A stretch of DNA of 64,000 nt from Pontibacter korlensis (GTDB lineage: Bacteria; Bacteroidota; Bacteroidia; Cytophagales; Hymenobacteraceae): the NCBI RefSeq assembly GCF_000973725.1, contig NZ_CP009621.1:5387001-5451000 (forward strand). Reading direction: 5' to 3'. Below the pieces are notes generated by a model. That model had not been told where the DNA came from and made no database searches. It saw only the letters and a program-made list of their open reading frames with translations. Below, in pieces: positions 63,321 to 64,000 of the stretch (the first letter of the stretch is position 1; the number at the start of each line of letters is the position of its first letter). The position numbers and the translations under genes are program-made.

Positions 63321-63974
63321 ATTAATTCTTCTGTTGCTCAAGGTTTCATAAGCAGCAGCTACTGCGTAATCAGCATACTGTCCACGATTTTTGATTATAT
63401 CTTCCAGTTCAATACTTTGGAACCCGCTATACCTGTCAAGAAACTCTCTTTTCTTTCTTTCAAAGTATGCCTGATTCTTTTCCTTTTGCTTCGGGCTTAG
63501 CCTTTCGTAGTTTAAGCTTGGAAAGAAGACCTCTATGTCTTCGTAAGGTATTCCTAGTTGACCAAGTAACTCTTCAGGCTTAACCGTCAAATGAGTTATG
63601 ATGAAAGTTTCGTTTGCAGTCTTTATTCTTAGGTAGGCATACTCCCTGTGAATCTTCTGAAATGGACGTACATTGACAAAATCACAAGCCACAACATCGT
63701 CTATAAGAAATTGAAAGGTCTGTGTCCCTTTCATTATTTTAACTACACCCTGTGATGTATCTACTGCAACTATTTGGTCAACGTCATTACGCCAGTACTG
63801 GTAGTTAAGGTAAAGTATTGGTAGAATATAAGCTAATGCTAAAGTTGCCACTATGACAATGGAATCGGGCTTATCTGGCCACAAAAGCCAAGATAAAATG
63901 GGCATGATAAGAAGAAAGAGAAGCGGCTTAAATAGTATGGTCTTACCATACCTGATTCTGTATTTTTGCTTCAT
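63297..63974 (-). CDS. Membrane protein with PH-like domain, function unknown (cassette gene)
   Basis: This 225-residue protein has two N-terminal transmembrane segments (about 14-28 and 32-55), then a soluble region (about 60-150; VVKIMKGTQTFQFLIDDVVACDFVN) with the alternating pattern of a PH-like domain. A charged helical C-terminus follows (PKQKEKNQAYFERKKREFLDRY). I do not recognise a named family. The start is 14 bp from the repeat core at the window end (63988-63995) and the stop lies inside repeat E, so the gene is tightly packed between two repeats. Confidence 0.7.
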   Translation of the reverse strand: MKQKYRIRYGKTILFKPLLFLLIMPILSWLLWPDKPDSIVIVATLALAYILPILYLNYQYWRNDVDQIVAVDTSQGVVKIMKGTQTFQFLIDDVVACDFVNVRPFQKIHREYAYLRIKTANETFIITHLTVKPEELLGQLGIPYEDIEVFFPSLNYERLSPKQKEKNQAYFERKKREFLDRYSGFQSIELEDIIKNRGQYADYAVAAAYETLSNRRINPVNKAQA

Positions 63975-63987
63975 TAATTTCTTATTT

Positions 63988-64000
63988 CAGTTAACGGTTG
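63988..64000 (-). repeat. Edge of a further attC-like repeat (F), cut by the window end
   Basis: CAGTTAAC at 63988-63995 equals the outer core of repeat E, followed by GGTTG at the window end. It is placed directly upstream of the start at 63974, as expected for the preceding cassette's repeat. Only about 13 bp are visible. Confidence 0.45.

Noticed and set aside
1..64000. CRISPR arrays, tRNA or rRNA genes
   Set aside because: No regularly spaced identical repeats and no cloverleaf or rRNA-like sequence were found on reading through; a covariance search was not possible here.

Overview
This window is very probably chromosomal DNA of a moderately GC-rich member of the phylum Bacteroidota. The evidence is two SusC/SusD pairs, type IX secretion C-terminal sorting domains, promoters with a TAnnTTTR -7 box, and IS982/IS3/IS1182 elements of Bacteroidota type. 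The style recalls the Pontibacter/Hymenobacter group, but that genus-level placement is only inference.

Bases 1-51,000 are one large catabolic region for rhamnose-rich pectin, most likely rhamnogalacturonan I (RG-I). At the left is an L-rhamnose catabolic operon: fused rhamnulose-1-phosphate aldolase/lactaldehyde dehydrogenase, RhaI-type isomerase and FGGY kinase. Next comes SusC/SusD pair 1 (minus strand). It is followed by secreted or periplasmic enzymes: two GH105, a GH28, a SASA acetylesterase, a GH31, a pectate lyase and a rhamnogalacturonan lyase of PL11 type. The last two are multidomain proteins with type IX sorting signals. An operon of GH43-like, six-hairpin, GH105 and GH28 proteins follows, then SusC/SusD pair 2, then an operon of DUF4450/six-hairpin protein, GH2, rhamnose mutarotase RhaM and GH106 alpha-L-rhamnosidase. 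A GntR-type regulator closes the region. The implied flow is: surface lyases cut the backbone, the SusCD pairs import oligosaccharides, periplasmic GH105/GH28/GH106/GH2/esterase enzymes take them apart, and the cytoplasmic operon converts L-rhamnose to dihydroxyacetone phosphate and lactate. No rhamnose permease is seen inside the window.

The most striking regulatory observation is that eleven transcription units of this region, on both strands, share one promoter architecture. A pair of CAGGA half-sites 10 bp apart (coding-strand consensus about RCAGGACANNRCAGGATA) is followed after exactly 20 bp by a TAnnTTTR-like -7 box, with a fixed orientation relative to the gene. This ties the rhamnose operon, both SusCD pairs and nearly all enzymes into one regulon.

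Bases 51,000-54,700 hold a YafY/WYL regulator, a DinB-like protein with a small partner, and a RadC pseudogene. Bases 54,700-64,000 are accessory: a lipoprotein, an intact IS982-type element with a 6-bp target duplication, two decayed elements (IS3 and IS1182 types) and a minus-strand series of small genes. These are a HigBA-like toxin-antitoxin pair and three membrane proteins. Each is followed by a 67-71 bp imperfect inverted repeat that resembles an integron attC site, so this end of the window looks like a gene-cassette array.
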